Shown here piece after piece: positions 21,826 to 36,200 of a stretch of 64,000 nt of DNA. Each line of letters begins with the position of its first letter. Within the stretch, counting starts at the first letter, position 1. The notes beneath the pieces were generated by a model. That model saw nothing but the letters and a program-made list of their open reading frames with translations, was not told the origin of the DNA and did no database searches. This DNA is from Ligula intestinalis (Eukaryota > Platyhelminthes > Cestoda > Diphyllobothriidea > Diphyllobothriidae). Location: positions 5,501,440-5,565,439 of the forward strand of contig JAYGXS010000004.1 in the NCBI GenBank assembly GCA_036362985.1, given 5' to 3'. Position numbers and translations under genes: made by a program.

Positions 21826-22545
21826 ATTGCCACTCGAACACGAGAAGCCGCGTCCACACAGCAGGGGGTCTTTGCCGGCAATATCCACTCGGGCAACTTG
21901 CAACACACCAATGGCAAAACACTTGAAATTGTTTCACAGTCATGTATAAGCAACTGTCATCACCCCACACAACGCAGTCTTCATTCACAGGCCTTGTGAT
22001 GACTCATTTCACGTTGGCGAGCGTGTCCAAAGGCCCACTCCTGCTAAAGCGTACCTCCGCGCTGATGGTGGCCTCTGCAACAGCCAATCACAGATCCGCA
22101 AACGACTGGCCTCCCGCGACGGCGAATATGGCGCAGGGACTTTTAGGTCGATGCAGTCTGTCCGGCCAAAAACCTTCGAGGCACCCAGACAATGCCAGGT
22201 CTCGCTGCTGCTTGCATGCCTGCTGCTAAAAACCGCACTTGGATCGCGGCTGGCTCTACTGCTGGTCGTGAGCTATCCAAGTCAAATTTCTTTCCATATA
22301 TTCTCATTTCCCTTCTGTACACAATATGCTCTTCCCACTACGCTAGCCTTCAATGACTTCTCTTCTGCACTAAGTGAACATGGTCTGAAGTTCGCAGTTG
22401 CTGGGTTTAACTTACTTAACCCCCTGCGATAGCCTGACTGGACGCATTCAGGACCAGCCCTGCCTTCGCCAGTGGCCACTGTCACCTGAGACTGCAACTT
22501 AGAGTTCTGCACGCAATAAACGTCTCATTCTGGTGACTCTTGCCT
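21826..22545 (+). repeat. dispersed repeat R2, plus copy with internal insertion
   Basis: Left part 21830-21975 (GGGCAACTTGCAACACACCA) and right part 22432-22540 (GACTGGACGCATTC..GCAATAAACGTC) match the two halves of 43165-43470. The middle about 450 bp is absent from that copy, so something else has been inserted or retained here. Confidence 0.5.
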
Positions 22546-23440
22546 TTTACCCTCAACCTGGAGACTTCGACCTAATGATTATAGTGATCTAGGTACAACC
22601 ATTAATTAGACCCCTACAAGTCCTCGCTCTAAACGCGTAGGCGTGGAGTGTTGGCCGTATGCAGTTGGCTGATTGGCGTTTCTTCACTGTGTTTCTCTAT
22701 GGGCCAACGCGCACGCGCGCATGCTGGCAGCACTGACGCATCAATACGCGAGCACGCCTATACTCGCTTTAAGGCGGTTGCGCGCATTCAGGCAGCACAC
22801 GCATGCAAGGGTTTTGACGGTGCCCAAGAGAGTGAGGTACACTTTACACTTGACATTAATTATTTTCTTACGGGAAACAGAACTAGAAAAAAGAAGATAC
22901 AACAATTTGTGCAGTGTATCAGTACAGAAATTCACGGGCGAACTTTGGAAGAAGTCAGACCAACCGTGGTAATAAAGATGCGGTAGAAATGCTGCAGCAT
23001 CGGATTATCGGAAATAATAAAAAAAGCTATATTTTGGAAAGAGTTTCGTCAGCCACGGATTCTAGTGCAGAAATAACTATGGCATAATCCAAACCCCAAG
23101 TGGTTCTACAGATGACACTGACAACGGGTGGCCACCTTTACAGAAACTAAAGTCATGTAAATGTGTGCGACGTTTGGATGGTTGAGTAGAGCACCTGATC
23201 CCACATTTCGATATATACGGCCTCATATAAGTCCTCGAAATTTGTAGAACCGGAGGCTGGAAACCATGAAAAGTCAGGAAGCTTAATCACCTGCAATCAA
23301 GCAGTACAGAATACTCAAGTCAGCTGTGTCATGAAATTCCTGTGCGAGAAAAAGATCGAAGTCCTCGCTGGCGTCCAGTGGGTGATACATCCAATCAAAG
23401 AGTATTTTTCGAACAATTTTGAACCAACAGCTCTCATTTC
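22546..23440. other. intergenic, nothing recognised
   Basis: Short overlapping frames at 22648-22986 have no recognisable content. Confidence 0.4.
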
Positions 23441-25200
23441 ATGTGGTAAATTTTTATGTATATGTATGTTTACCACGCCAGTTTAAAGGCAATTTTAAAG
23501 AGCTGGTAGAGCACCTCTTGGGCGCCTTCCAAAGCCTCAAAGACGGGAAAAAACCTAAAACAAACTCCCCCTGTTGCAGCCAGTGTTAATTTTATTTCCA
23601 TTTTGTGTTTTGCCAATACTGGGCAAGATAGGGAGTTTGTTTCAAGTGAAAAAACCTGACTTCGAACTGAATATATATATATATATAGTCGTAAACTGAA
23701 TTGACAACTCAGCAGGAGAAAAATGGCATATTGTTAAGGGACCTTAGTTCGGGACGGAGAGGGTTAGCACAAGAACACACTGTTCTTAGTCTTCCTTCAG
23801 TGGTTGTCGGCAAAAGTTGCGCGCTATCGGCTGAAAGGTTAGCCGATTGCGGGCCGTAGCTTCAGCAGCAATATCTTCAACATGAGGCCTGACAGTGTTC
23901 AAAGTCCACGAAAGCCATCAGAGGGAAAGAGAGATTCCACCGAGTCAGCACCCAAAATTCGTCAAAGATTTCCTGAATGTAGAAAATTAATGATAGCCCT
24001 CTTAAACATAGTATAGCTTATTCCAGATTGCTATGGCATTTACTGAAAAGAATTGATGGTACTTAACTGTGCGTGCCATAGGAAGATGACTGGCGCACCG
24101 AGAGTGCTCGAGCTGCCTTATTGTACTGAGANNNNNNNNNNCCTTATTGTACTGAGAGGATTAAAGTTTTGGCCATTCAAAAGTTTAAGCAGTAAAAATA
24201 CACCCTTCTGTAATCTACGAAGCCACAGGGGATCCAGCTTTATAAGTTCACACCTTTGTTGATAGGCTAAGTAAGGGTGTTCTGTAGTGAAAACTCTTCG
24301 AGTTGAGAAGTGCTGCACTGATTCTATTTTCTTCCGTTCACTAGTGCGCAGAATACTGTAAAGGGGCGAGCAGTGTTGAAGACTAGGTCTCACGTACATA
24401 TTATAAAAGCTAGTTCTAACCTTTTTGTCTTAATATTTCTAAGGATAAATCCGGTGGTTCGGCGTGCTTTCGAGACTATCAGGGCACAGTGCTCTGACAG
24501 ATTGAAACTATTAGAAAAGGATGTGCCCAAATCCTTGATAACACATGGGCATTTAGTTCGTGACCCTCTATGCTTAGTTCCGGTTGGTGATCGTCGCCAA
24601 CAACCATAACGGAACATTTGTGCCATGAAAGGGTGAGGCGCCATGTGCACTACCACTGAGCGAAGGCCTGAGGATCCTTTTCTATCAACTCGAGCACAAT
24701 GTTGCGATCTGTCGGTTTATACTGATAAGCGTACACGAAGGTTCTACCATACTGAAAACAATATGGAACGTCGTTGAGAAAAAGGTAAAATAGGAGCGGC
24801 CATAGTACACTACCCTGCATAAGTCCACTCTTCTCATGCGTGGGGTTGGAGATAACATAGGAAATTTTAGCTTGTTACGTGCGAGCATCCAAATAGGAAG
24901 ATATTACGTTCAGAAGCTTGCTACCTATGCCGAAAAAGGTCAGTTTCAGAAGGAGGATGTTATTATCGACCCGATCCAAATAGACGGTATCAAGGGCAAA
25001 ACTGCTGCTACTAGATAGCAGCACATAATCAACGAAAGAGAGCTGGTAGGTGTCACAAGATCTTTTCTTGAGAAATCCATGTTGAGCTGAGCTCAACAGG
25101 CTGTTTTCTGCCCAATGATGCATCATCTTTTCTTTGATCAAGGTCTCCAAGATCTTCGGGGCTGTGGGAAGTTTATTTATTGGCCTAAAATTGTCGATAA
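23440..25200 (-). pseudogene. LINE family 1, copy 1: reverse transcriptase 3' half and 3' UTR
   Basis: Minus strand. The RT begins at DNFRPINKLPTAPKILETLI, then SAQHGFLKKRSCDTYQLSFV, FGIGSKLLNVISSYL, and the C-terminal segment RKKIESVQHFSTRRVFTTEH..CELIKLDPLWLRRLQKG. Motif A reads YLDRVDNNILL, missing the SKAFD part. The YADD region reads VYAYQYKPTDR, so motif C is lost. A 10-N gap lies at 24132-24141. The 3' UTR (about 23450-23800) matches copies at 50590 and 59550. 5'-truncated and dead. Confidence 0.85.
24116..24157. other. 10-N gap with duplicated 16-bp flanks
   Basis: CCTTATTGTACTGAGA occurs immediately on both sides of the Ns (24116-24131 and 24142-24157). The other two LINE copies have this 16-mer once, so the contigs probably overlap and the gap is artificial. 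Confidence 0.9.
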
Positions 25201-27021
25201 TCTAAAGGCAGAATTGTAAGTGGATGCCTACACCCGCACCATCGTGTCGATCATTCCGAATGTAGGCATAAACTAGAAAAGGGTGTTTGGAGTCGGCTAT
25301 GCAGGGCGTTGCCTTAGTCCGTTTTTCAATAGTAATGCACGAAGGATGGACAAAAACCACAGACCGGAGCGTCAGCAGAGGCGTGGCATTTATAATGAAC
25401 ATCTAGAGGGGCATAGCTTTGTTTTTAAAGGTGAGCAACTGGGTTCTTAGAATGACTCCATACGGTCGAATAAATGTAATATTAACTTGAACTACTTGTC
25501 CGCTCCTTATTTTGAGGTATGCTTCGAAATTGGTCCTTTGATTTTCCAGTTCTTTCAGATTAATAAGTTGTATATTTAAGGTCCAAGGGGCCCTTCTGTA
25601 AATTCTCAGTTTAGATCGCTTTATCAGCCCATATCCTGGCCAAAAAATTTTCAGAATGCAGAGTCCATAAAGGTGATTTTCTCTGCAGAAGGAGCTGTGT
25701 CTGTGCGTTATTTTCTATATTATTGTAAGAGGTTGGGGCCGAGGATTTGAACCAGGTGCTGACGGTGCCTCCCCTATTCTATATGCCTGAAGAATGTGGC
25801 TTGACTCGGTTCCCTTTAGCAAATTTCAAGCATGCCCTTGAAGGATACCTAGATTATGTTGAACTCAATTCTTTGGAAATGTCGTCGCTACGTCTCGGCC
25901 AACTTTCGAAAATTCATTTTGCTTTCAACTTAATCTGGAACCTGCCTTGAGCTCATATCTGTCGCCTGAATGAACGTTTATATCCAGCTCACTAGTTCAA
26001 AAAGGTCCGGAAAAACTCAATATTTAGCTGTCTAAAGCCATATCTGTGGATGACTTGGTACTCTCAGTCCATTTCATTTTTGTCTTTTTCCCGTTCAGTC
26101 TTTACTTCACCATCGTATGTTGGTGCAACTCAAAGAGCGATGCAGGGTTAAGTTATAAAGACAGATCATGGCTGATGTTGCCTGAGCCGAGCGACAGTGT
26201 TATAGAGGAAAAAAAATTTTGAACTACATTTCGAACGAAAGAAATATTCTTCGGTTTACTGGGTTCTGTAGACATGGCGCCTTTTATCAAATTAAGTTCA
26301 AGCTGTCAACTACCACTGACCAATATATTATTTTTTATTCAGCAAGACATAAAAAGTTTGCTAATTTAACCCTTAGGTAAGAGCTGTAGCTCTAGAGACA
26401 CATTATCCTATTGAAAATTATAGGCGCATTCGCCACGTGTGGAAACTATGCCTTCCTTTAAAAAGTGAATGACTTTATTTTATCGAATGTGATTTCTACT
26501 CAGTAGTACAAGCACAAAACAGACAGTGTGAACATATTTATCTTGCTTCCGACATAACATATGGTTGGCAATTTTACTGAAGTTAATATCCATTAATTTA
26601 CCCGAGGTCTCGCAGACTGTGACTACATTGACCACGTAGGTTAAATTACACGACCTGCCAAATACTAGCCATGATCAAAGTAAGAATGATGATATCAGTT
26701 GCATTCATTGAATTGCATACATACTTATAAATTATATGAAATTTCTGGAGTCAGACAGGGTAGAAACAGACAGAAGTGCGTACTCTGCTGTAAACAAATT
26801 CCTGACATATTCCATCAGGCCTGTAAGTTGCAGGTAGTTTGCTACAACAATTGTCAACCCAAAACATATATTTGAACTACAAAAGTACGTTAATTTTTTA
26901 TTCGAAGTCGAAATGCCTGATTATTTTGACAAGGCTCTTCTCCAAAACCATTTGTGTTTAACTGAATTAACTTTACCTTGGACATTATCAATGCCCTCAA
27001 TTCGTAAAGATTTCTCTTACA
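25201..27021. other. upstream of gene 2, nothing recognised
   Basis: AT-rich sequence without a clear gene. The promoter of gene 2 should lie at its 3' end; no convincing TATA box or initiator stands out. Confidence 0.4.
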
Positions 27022-27235
27022 ATGTTGAACACGATAACACATTGCAAGAATTTATGCATATTACAGGGAGTGAATCTATCGTCAAGACTATTCAAATACA
27101 GCTTTCGAAACGTGTGTACACTTGGACACACAAAAGTTGACGAAAGTGAACTTCACGAGCCAGCTGCTCCAATACCTGGAAAATTCCCTCAGTGGGCATC
27201 GGAGGGAACATCTCCTTTCACAAGTCTACAAGATG
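27022..27235 (+). CDS. gene 2 exon 1 (leader and N-terminus)
   Basis: ATG at 27022, in-frame stop upstream. Encodes a basic, Ser/Leu-rich leader (LSSRLFKYSFRNVCTLGH) and then EPAAPIPGKFPQW. Donor GTACAT, 34-bp intron follows. Confidence 0.8.
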
Positions 27236-30200
27236 GTACATACTCAGACTAAAACCTATTTTTTTTAAGGGGCCAAGATTTTTGTTCAGCTAACAACGCC
27301 CTCAGTTGTTGTGTCTGAACTTTGTCGATATGTTGTCGAACACGACATTAAAGGCATTGAAATTTTTCAATCTTATCCAATGGAGCCGCTACCATTTTTA
27401 CGACCTGAATATCGAAAATATTTTCGTTTGAACACGGCTTTAGGAAGTGAGTCTTTATTCTGAGAAATCAAACATAAAGATGGGCTTGTACATGGAGCTT
27501 TGAATGATGGAAGTGCGGACTTCATTCCGATCGCAACATCAGAATTGCCGTTATTATTCCGGAAAAGGCATATTAATATTGATTTCGCGTTGGTTACTTT
27601 AACGCCTCCAGATAAACACGGATTTTGCTCTCTTGGTGCAAATGTCGGCTCATGCCGGTCCGCAATTCAGAATGCAAAGATTATTGTTGGTAATTTAATT
27701 CTAAAACACACGATTGTTGTTTTCAAGGCCAAGTGAACCCACTTTCTCCGAATACCTTTGGGGATTCAACCGTTCATACGAGTCAAATCGATTTTTTTAT
27801 GTACGGCCCACAACAATTTGTTTATCCGGCCCATCCTCCACCATCCCCAACCGAAACAAAAATTGCCAGACTTGTAGTTGAGAATCTGGTTGAAGATGGA
27901 GCAACAATTCAGTTAGGTACGTGAATAAGATTAACGTTTCAATGAAATTTTTTTGAAATTTAATGAGTTGTAAAATAAAGGTTTAACGTTATCTTTAATC
28001 TTTCTACATTATGGATAGTTTAATTTCAACTTATGCAAAAGGCCGAGGCAAAATGCTCACATAAAACTGAATAAATATTTGAAATGCAAGAATTATATCG
28101 TAACAAACAGACATATTCATGAAGTTTACTTACGATTTTGCCACTTTTTTGTGCAATTCTATTACTAAGTAAACACAACGCCAAACCAAAATATTCTTTA
28201 ATTATTTGGTCGTTTGTTAGCGCGTTTTATATCATTGTGAAAATTATGTTACAGAGAAGCGCACCTTTTAATGTAGTCAACGTGCTGACTCAAAAAATTA
28301 ATCTACCTTTTTTAAAGAGCTATCTCCAGAAAATATAAAAAGTGAAAGTCTTGGACTGTATTTACACTTGTGGGCCATTGGGTGTAACCTGAACTTAAAC
28401 TGCTGCCTAAAAACAGTACTTTCACTGGTCGTTCATTTATCGCAACTATAGTTTTCCTAAAATAGCCCTTATTTGTGCAGGCTTCTTCCACATTTTACAA
28501 ATATAAATCTTCACTTTTATCAAGCACGAAAAAAGCAAAGTAAAAATAAAAATAATCAAACATAATTAAGAAAATATGGTGAGTATTTTAAAAAGAGTTA
28601 TCGAAACTGGTCAAGCACAGACAAAAATAAGGTGCTGAATTGACCGATCTAATAAAATGGGGATGGTATTTTGGAAAATCACGAGGTTCACAAATACCTA
28701 TCCAGTACACATTTAGGCAAACATTTCGTTATAAAATTTTGATTTTTTTTCTAAATTGACCGCTTATCCATATGTTTGTCCGGTTTCGCACTTTCTGAAA
28801 TTGTCGGAAGGAAGCAGCTCTACATGAATTTACAACAATATGAAACGAACTCTTCTTAATTTCAGGAATTGATCGCATATCAACTGCAGTGGGATCTATG
28901 CTAGTAAACCATAGAGACCTCGGAGTACACAGTGAAGCTATCACCGATGAAATTGTTGATCTCGTTAATCTGGGCGTTATTAGTAATGCAAAAAAACATG
29001 TTCGACGTGGTCGTATTGTGGCATCGTATGCAATTGGCACCCAGAAAATTATGGATTTCATCAATGTCAATCCTAGTGTTTGTAAGTTCTCTTTGCTTAG
29101 TTAATTTAAACCTAAAAAGTGCTTGGCACATACTGATTTTATAAATTATTGTATTCATTTTGCAATCGACCTGGTATGCCTCCAGATGTCTCCGGCTCCT
29201 TTGAAAAAGTTTTCTTTTCATTCAAAACGTAACGTTCCACGAAAGTTTCGCAACATTCTCAACACTATAAGTCGACCTGTCATCTTGTTTCGTACAGAGT
29301 ATAGGTGGTGTTACATCTTTGCAAAATTGTGACCTGCTAATTTAATGTTAAACATTATGTTGTTACATTAGAGCGACCACTGATCACATGTTAGTGGAAT
29401 TAAAAATGTCAAGCTCGGTCAATCCTGCCCAAAAACGTCCGATAAGAAAAATATGGTGAGATAGGGGGAAAGTATCCTAAATTATCTGCTATGATAAGAA
29501 CTATGACCACAAAGATGGGTTTAAAAGTAACAAAAGTGAAGAGCAACCGCGAATACAAGGGCTTGGGTGACAGAAAAATAGGTGAGACTGCGTAATATAT
29601 GCACTGGACCAACATGAGGGTCAGATCAGAAAACGGTGGACGTTATTGGAACTGAGTTTCCATAACTAATGCCAAACACGAGAGAAGAGAGGCGTGGTGA
29701 CAGGGGCTAGTGCAGCCTCAGGCACCAGGATCTGTCACAAGCTTGACGGCTCTTGCCAACTGCACCCAATCTTGACATCGGCGGATATGAAAAAAGTAAA
29801 GAACGAGTGCGGTCGCTGCAATATAAAGCTGTTATGAGTTACGACTCATCTACATGTAAATCATCGTCTCTGTGCGCCATTTCAATGTGGAGCCCATGGA
29901 GGACCTCGCTGCAATCAACGGTCAAACTATCATTTAAGACGAATGACTGAAAAAGTCTGATTTCTGTCAGGAGTTCTCATTCGCTGTGGCTCATTAACGC
30001 AATATTTCGAAAAAATAAAGTTTCAGAGCCCGTCGCTTATCAGAAAGAATCTTAAGTTGTTGGTTCACGTCACCAAACAGGTTTATTCGTGGAATATTTA
30101 TCTTAGATATGTCCAAAATAATGCTCTTAACACCTTTTACTCTTATTAACAGTTAAGTTAACACATAAATGATCGATGTGAAAAAGAAGCGCAATATGTT

Positions 30201-33200
30201 CTATGGGCTAATTGCCTCGCAAGCGCATTTGCCGTACGCTATGCTCATATTTCCCTTGGCTGCTGTTTTATTCTGCAATCATATTAAGATCGAAGGGAGT
30301 TACAAATATGACTATTAATCAAGTAACTAAGGTTTTATTTGAGAAGGAAATGACATAATCGCTGGGACAATTCGTTTATTCACCTGATGTTTCGTTGTGG
30401 ATTCATTCTCAGCGACATTATCGGAAAACAGTAGCAGAAAAGAGTTTCTGTTGAGGTATTCCTTATCATTTGTAGAAAAGTGACTTTGGTCAACTTTATT
30501 CATCGAAAAGTCATATAACCAAGGCGTGATGTGATAAATTACGGAAAAAATGTGCGTACAGTATATAGAGAGTACAGATGTACAAGCAATTTAAGATTTT
30601 GTAAAGACGTACAGATAACTAATAAAGTTTAAAAAGACATGTATGTGCTAATTTTGGGAACGGAGGAGAATGAGAAAGAAAATATACATTCAAAGTTAAT
30701 ATTTTTTCGAAACAAAGCTGTATGTTTAGCAACCTGAACACTAATAAATTATTTAAGATCTTAAACATAATCCAGGTAAAGGGTTTTCGGGGAGTTAGAA
30801 CATTTCAATAATCAGTAAAAAACTCTGAATGCAAATTCACAAAGTTTCAGCGAAAAAAATTCACAACACCAGAAATGTTAATGCACAAAGCAATATTTGG
30901 ACACACGATGAAGCGCATTCTACGCAAACAAATTTACTCCTAGTCTACAGGTTGAATGTAAGGTAAACCTTAGAGGTGACAGTTCACACTAAGGACCGGA
31001 AGACCTACAACCGAGGCAAAAGCAAACCATTGTGGCAAGTAGCTGCGTGATCCTCTCATTTCTATGTGCAGCAGGGGGCCTTTTATTTGGACTCATCTAA
31101 CTGCAAGAGGTAAATTCCCATGTTACAGCTTTTTTGCGACATTATATGAAATATGTTGTATGTGAGACATAACTGACTACTGCGGGCATATTTTAGCCAT
31201 GTGCGATATTGGCTGGACAAACCTTCCTGAAGTTATTGCTCGGAATCCTCGAGTGACGACCGTCAATCCGGGTATGGAGATTGATCTGTCAGGCCAAGTT
31301 GTGTCTGGAGGCATAGCTGATGATATTATTAGCGGTAGGTTTATTTTTTTCTGTTTTTGTTTTACCTTTTAGTCACAAGAGTTAAATTTTTATCTTTTAC
31401 ACAGAATACTGTTATATCAGTTAGATAGACCAACCCGCGCCATACTTTGTCACTCATAGGGGACCTGTTTGCTTTGGGAGGCCAATATCTTGATGTGTGG
31501 TCATTCTTCTTCTTCCCTTTCCGCTGTGGGGAGCTAAAGGCAGAGGCTGTCAACAGGGCCATCGTAGTCAAATGGAATGGACGTATTAAGTTCTGCGATT
31601 AAATTTATCCGATGACAGGAGGCAAAAGCAACCATACGAGTTCAAAATGCAGACCTTTGGAGCTTGCCATTGGCCTCGGACTGACGGATGAAGATTGGTA
31701 GTTCCTACTGGCTTTGGCAGCAATACATATATTCTGATGAAGCTAAACTAACCAAGTACAACGACCAATAAGAAATAATTTTCTTAGAATTTGGTTACAG
31801 AAAATTACGCTTTTACTCCAGTAGGAGTTGTTTATTTTATACAGGAACTCAATGGTGATCTGAATCTCCTACGCCTGGCGGTTCTGGCCTCACACGTGCC
31901 TCTGTCTACTGGTGAAGGTTTGGCATGAATGCGTAAACTTCGTGCGAGTAAGAGGCAATGGCCGCTTGAACAACTGCTTGACCAATGGCAGTCCACGGCA
32001 ATTGTGATTGGCTGTCTCAGAAGCGGGCAGCGGAGCGCAGTCACGCAATGGTTTTCGGGCTTGGGACCGACGCTCTCTCAGGCTCCCACATAGGAAATAG
32101 TTGGCAGCGCAGTGATCGACGCCTATATCTCATGAAGCTGGACTTGCGGTGATGCGCAAACGTCGTCGTTTACACCACTTAATTAAATTAAATGAAGGAT
32201 GGCAGTTGGCGAGCATACGTAAGATTTCGATAAGTTGTCATCGGGTCAGTACACTTGTATGCGAACAGAGTATAACATGTTTATCCTTTCATAGAAGTGA
32301 ATCGCGGGAATAGGGAGCGGCTTGGGTCTGGGCTGGTAAGCGAAGGCTGGTTATGCGACAGGGAGGGTTATGTAAAGTCTTTCTAGCGAAAGAGCACAGC
32401 AGAATACATGCTTTTAAGCTAGGGTTGACAATACCAGGTGCAGAGTTTGCAGGGGGTTGTTTTGTGCACACAAGACCGGCTTCCTCAACCTGATAGTTGT
32501 CAATGCTGCTATTCCTAGCAGGTGTTGGCCCAGGGACTAGAGGTAGTTTTGTGGGACTTTATAAATCACCCGGAAGGATTCATTGGGGTCCACAAGATGT
32601 CCTGAATCAACAATGGAGGCGAGAATGGCGTTGTTTATGCTCCTGACTTCACCTGTTCTCAGTTATACTGGGGTGCGTTCTCCTATTCTTTTGGCTAAGC
32701 GTCGATTCGTGCGACCGATATAACCTGCCCCACAGGAGCAAGTCAATAATTAGATGCATAGATATGTGCTCTGAGCTGGCAACACTTCCTTACCTTACCC
32801 ATGCAAGAACAGATTTGTTGAGAATAATACCCTTACTCTCGCCGCTTAGAAGGTTCGTGACACGGCTTTGTCAGGGCATCTTCTTAGGAGTTCAATTGCT
32901 GCATCCCCTTGAAGGGGGACTTTGAGGAATAGCATCTTTTTTATAGTTGAGACCATGGTTTTTATTTGTCCCGCTACCATATTTTAGCGATGAATCTCTC
33001 AGAATACCCATTCTCATGAAACAGGTTCTGGATTCTCTTAAGCTTTATCTCAACCCTTTGCTCTAAGCAGCGGGCTAGATTGCTTTTCTGTTGGATGAGT
33101 GCGAAACGGCTAGAGTTCATGTAGTGTCCGAACCAGGTTCTCTTCTCAAAACACTCCTATCGTGATTCACTTGCATGAAAAGAAGGGCATGTTTTACGTT

Positions 33201-36200
33201 TGGCCTCATTTTCATACAAACGTACTGGCCCGGGGAAAATTGATCGAAGGCTTGAGTATGCTGGCCAACTGTCCTTCTGAATTCTCCGATGGGAATTTTT
33301 GCAACCCAAAGTAAAAGACTTTGCAAATTATCCTTGTTTGAAGCTAAAACAACTTCTTCCCCGTAGGTATGAGTCCAGAAACGCCTATAGTACCCATCTA
33401 TGCAGCGGGATCCTTTATCCGTCTACAACGAGACCAATGAGGAGGTAAAAAATTAGCCTATTGGTGTTCCGTAGAGTGAGCGTTTCCTCACACCACGCCA
33501 GTAATTCTCGCAAGAAAATAGTCTACAACATCTTACTTGCAGTCTAGACAAGAGAATGATTTCATATTGACTCAGTTTGGGTGCCGCATAATGGTTCGGG
33601 GCATTCTTAGTAGGAAGGGGCACCCTACGAATCGAGACCAGCTAAAAAGAAACAGGATATTGCAAAGAAGACGACTCGATCGCTGGGCCAATCTGTTTAT
33701 TCGCCTGACGTTTCGAAATCCGTCGCGGATTTATCATCTTTGACATGCTCACAGAATAGTAGCGGAAACAGTTTGTATGTTCACAGGGTTTTGCCGTTAA
33801 ATTCAAACGCAACGAATCAGCGCACACTCAAGGCACTTATAGATTTTTCTTTACGTTTAAATTTTACAGCTAAACCCTGTGTACACACAAACTTCTACTT
33901 CTCAATTATTTCCTGGGACTCGCATGTTCGCTTGTATTAGAAACAGGATATTTATAAGATAGCTGCATCCAAAGCAGTTATTGCCTCTCAATTAGTAAAA
34001 CATGGGAGGGCTGCAGCGAAGTATCGGCACACCAACAGTTCAACCATCGATTGCGACGACGTCCGCCGTGTGTTCCATAACAGGATGTTGCAACGAGGTT
34101 GACTTACGCGTGAATTAGTTGTAAGTGATAGTAGACTTTTACAGCACCTACGGCTCTCCCTCCCTATTCCCCCCCCCCCACCTGGGCGAGTCACGAAGAC
34201 CAGCACACCAGTCTTCAAATCACATACGCGGACTCAGGTCACAAGGTGGCGATTCTACAACTGACCCAGTTAGCATATCTGAAGCCGGCATCAGGTGTGA
34301 ATTCGTGCTCATACAGGTTGAGGTGAAAGGTACAAGTGACGACATTCACTAAGCTGCCGATCTGCAAGTCACAAAATGATGGACTAGCATCTTCAGGGTG
34401 GACTTGACCCATCCGACTGTGTTATGCCTTTTGACATTCACTAATCTACCGAGCTGCAAATCACATACTAATGGACTGGCACATTTAACTTGGCATCTTC
34501 TACCGTCAAGGTGGGCGAGACCGTGTTACGCCTCTTGACGAGGCCCCAACAAAGGATGAAAACCTTTCTTGAATTTTCCACTGCCAGGACGCCAAACGCA
34601 AACAAAATGGTTATTTAAAAGTATTGGGAAATTCATCCTCAGGCCTGTATAACTGCATTGGACAGGGTATGTAAATGTATGGCCTGATCGGCATTTAGAG
34701 GAGGGGGGAATAGGGCAAGCTATTGGATTGATTACGCAAAGCAGAAATTACTGTCACGTGCGCGGAGTGGACAACTGTCACCAGGGTGTAGCGTCAGCGT
34801 CGGCCATGGAAGAAATAACGCCTGCGTTAGCGTCTTCTAACAGCACAGCATTGGATTCGCTAGCCGCACAGCCACTGCCTCGGCTGTTTCCAGCATCTGT
34901 TGGCGTAGGCCTCTAGATAGTTTGACTGATGTTCAGTAGACAACCTAAAAGGCTTCGTTGGGATCGACTCAGTAACGCATATCGGCGAAATGTGCGAGAA
35001 TGAAACTCGAGATCGATCTAGTTCCACCTTTACTTATTCAGAACGATACATATGCGTTAACTTACCTCCTTTTCCGGGCGCTTCGTAGCTCCGTAGGAGC
35101 AAGCGAAAGAGTAAAAACACATCGGTGTAGACTTCAACGGGAGTCGGTCTTTAGTTCCCAATCCTAGGAAGGGGAGTCTGTGAAGAATACTCGTAAGTTC
35201 GCCACGAGGAAAGCACTTGTGATCGCTGTCTTCAGACTTCGTCTTAGCAGCTCGTTTGTTGTATCGCTTAAGAAAGGCAGTCTTGCGAATAAACCTTTCC
35301 TTTCTGAAATCAGGAGAGTAGACTTTTTGGTGCGTCTGCCAATATTCCTGAGTATGAACTCTTTTGAGCATCCGTTTTCTGAAGCTGCCGGAGTTCTACT
35401 CTGACAGTTTTAGGAACGCAGATCCGTCGCACTCTAGCTCTCAGTTGCCGGACTACATTTCGTTTTATATGCAAGGGACAAAAGTGTGAAAATTGATATC
35501 CTGTCCCGTGCTGGATAAATGCATCCCTTTGCCGTCGTAGAAGCACATCAAGGAACAACATTTAATTACATAATCCAGCCTCTGTAGAAACATTGTGTAA
35601 TGGATGCGCGCTGTTACACTTCCTGACCATGGCGTCTGTGTTATGGTCTGTCAGACAGAAGATGTCATCCACGTATCGAGGTCCTCTAGTCACGTTTTCT
35701 CGATCTTGCCACACTGTCTATCTGCCTCTAGAACCGGCTTTTGTAGCGAAATAGCACATTCCGTGTGTACGCCATTTTTCCAAGAATCCGCACCGTTAGC
35801 TGATTCAGGGATCCTATGTGCTACTTTTTTTCAAAATCGCATCCTGTACTTTAGCTGGTGTGCTTAGTCCTTTTTCGCTTTCTGTGCCCAGCTTCCGGCT
35901 TCTGCAAACCACAGACACTGCCAGATCTCCTTGTAGCCCAATCTTGCGAGAGAGTTTTCATGCTAAATTACTTAATAGCGGTCTCTTGGGCCTTTCCCGG
36001 CCTATTGAATCATGAACGAGGAAGCACCTATTCTGCCTCTAAAATGACAGAGAATTATTTTAGATTTTTGTCAGGACTGAATTAAACACGGCCAGACTGT
36101 GTGCTTACATTGGATGCACGCTTTCCACCCCTGCAAACCGCAAACACTCTTACATTTGATGAAGTGGAACCGACAAAGGAACGGGAGACTGGGGTGGCCA

